IMG/VR virus record: IMGVR_UViG_3300042518_000024
Location: 1-20,050 of that record
Strand: one strand, 5' to 3'
DNA length: 20,050 bases
Source: a virus
In this document: positions 19,929 through 20,050 of the stretch, one piece after another
How the letters are laid out: each line of letters begins with the position of its first letter
How positions within the stretch are numbered: the first letter of the stretch is position 1
Program-made: the position numbers and the translations under genes
The notes under the pieces: generated by a model
The model's database searches: none
What the model was told of the DNA's origin: nothing
The model's input: the letters and a program-made list of their open reading frames with translations, nothing else

Positions 19929-20050
19929 GTGAACACAAAAATTTGCATTAAATGCAGAATCACAAAATCTCACGCAGAGTTTTACAAAAACAAACGCATG
20001 AAGGATGGATTAAATACGTTTTGTATTTTATGTCACAAGGCTGACAACTT
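19929..20050 (+). CDS. Zinc-ribbon protein, N-terminal part (runs off the window); possible HNH/endonuclease VII-like
   Basis: A GTG at 19929 with GAGGTG upstream opens a frame to the window end: MNTKICIKCRITKSHAEFYK, NKRMKDGLNTFCILCHKADN. The CIKC...CILC pairs and the 'K.FYKNKR.KDGL...C..C' layout are typical of the N-terminus of phage HNH and recombination-endonuclease-VII-like proteins. The nuclease part, if present, lies beyond the window. Its A-rich composition resembles the GIY-YIG gene rather than its neighbours. Confidence 0.65.
   Translation, partial: MNTKICIKCRITKSHAEFYKNKRMKDGLNTFCILCHKADN

Overview
The window is a stretch of the late (structural and lysis) region of a tailed bacteriophage (Caudoviricetes). 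All supported genes lie on the + strand and are tightly packed, many with ATGA, GTGA or TAATG stop/start overlaps. A head-to-lysis order is visible: major capsid protein (C-terminal part), probable capsid or neck accessory proteins, small basic proteins, a 1239-residue modular protein, two head-tail adaptor-like proteins, a fibre region, and a holin/endolysin cassette. Terminase, portal and scaffold/protease are not in the window and presumably lie upstream. No integrase, tRNA, CRISPR array or reverse transcriptase was seen. The host cannot be named. The sigma70-like promoter, GH24 lysozyme and GTA-type 3TM holin fit a Gram-negative host. The small basic proteins resemble families common in uncultured aquatic phages.

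Layout. 2-487 is the C-terminus of an HK97-fold capsid protein, followed by a strong hairpin terminator (521-545) and a TTGACA/TACATT promoter (553-581). 610-1530 is a free-standing GIY-YIG homing endonuclease with NUMOD3-type repeats, inserted between the capsid gene and the next structural gene. 1622-2665 encodes two beta-rich probable virion proteins; the second carries an inserted FCCH-like domain. 2658-4839 holds five small or low-complexity, mostly basic genes, three of which end in a shared DG-x-A-x-x-GKT-x-G peptide. 4846-8565 encodes the large protein: an N-terminal helical module, a coiled coil, 53-residue repeats, a hydrophobic segment and Thr/Val-rich C-terminal repeats. 8492-12675 carries more small basic genes, a P22 gp4-like adaptor with an inserted domain, a zinc-ribbon protein, a second (SU10-type) adaptor and three small structural proteins, one made of 20-residue repeats.

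12686-18557 is the fibre region. It has a long fibre (813 aa) and an S74-chaperone fibre (419 aa), then two short fibre/tip proteins, each followed by a small paralogous protein of about 80 aa. A truncated third copy of that small protein sits behind the S74 fibre. This gives a tandem 'fibre tip + small partner' cassette that appears to have been duplicated and recombined. 18557-19925 is the lysis module (two small membrane proteins and a GH24 endolysin). The window ends inside a zinc-ribbon ORF that may be an HNH/endonuclease VII-like gene.

The observations most worth a second look are the duplicated fibre/partner cassette, the shared C-terminal peptide in three consecutive small genes, and the architecture of the 1239-aa protein.
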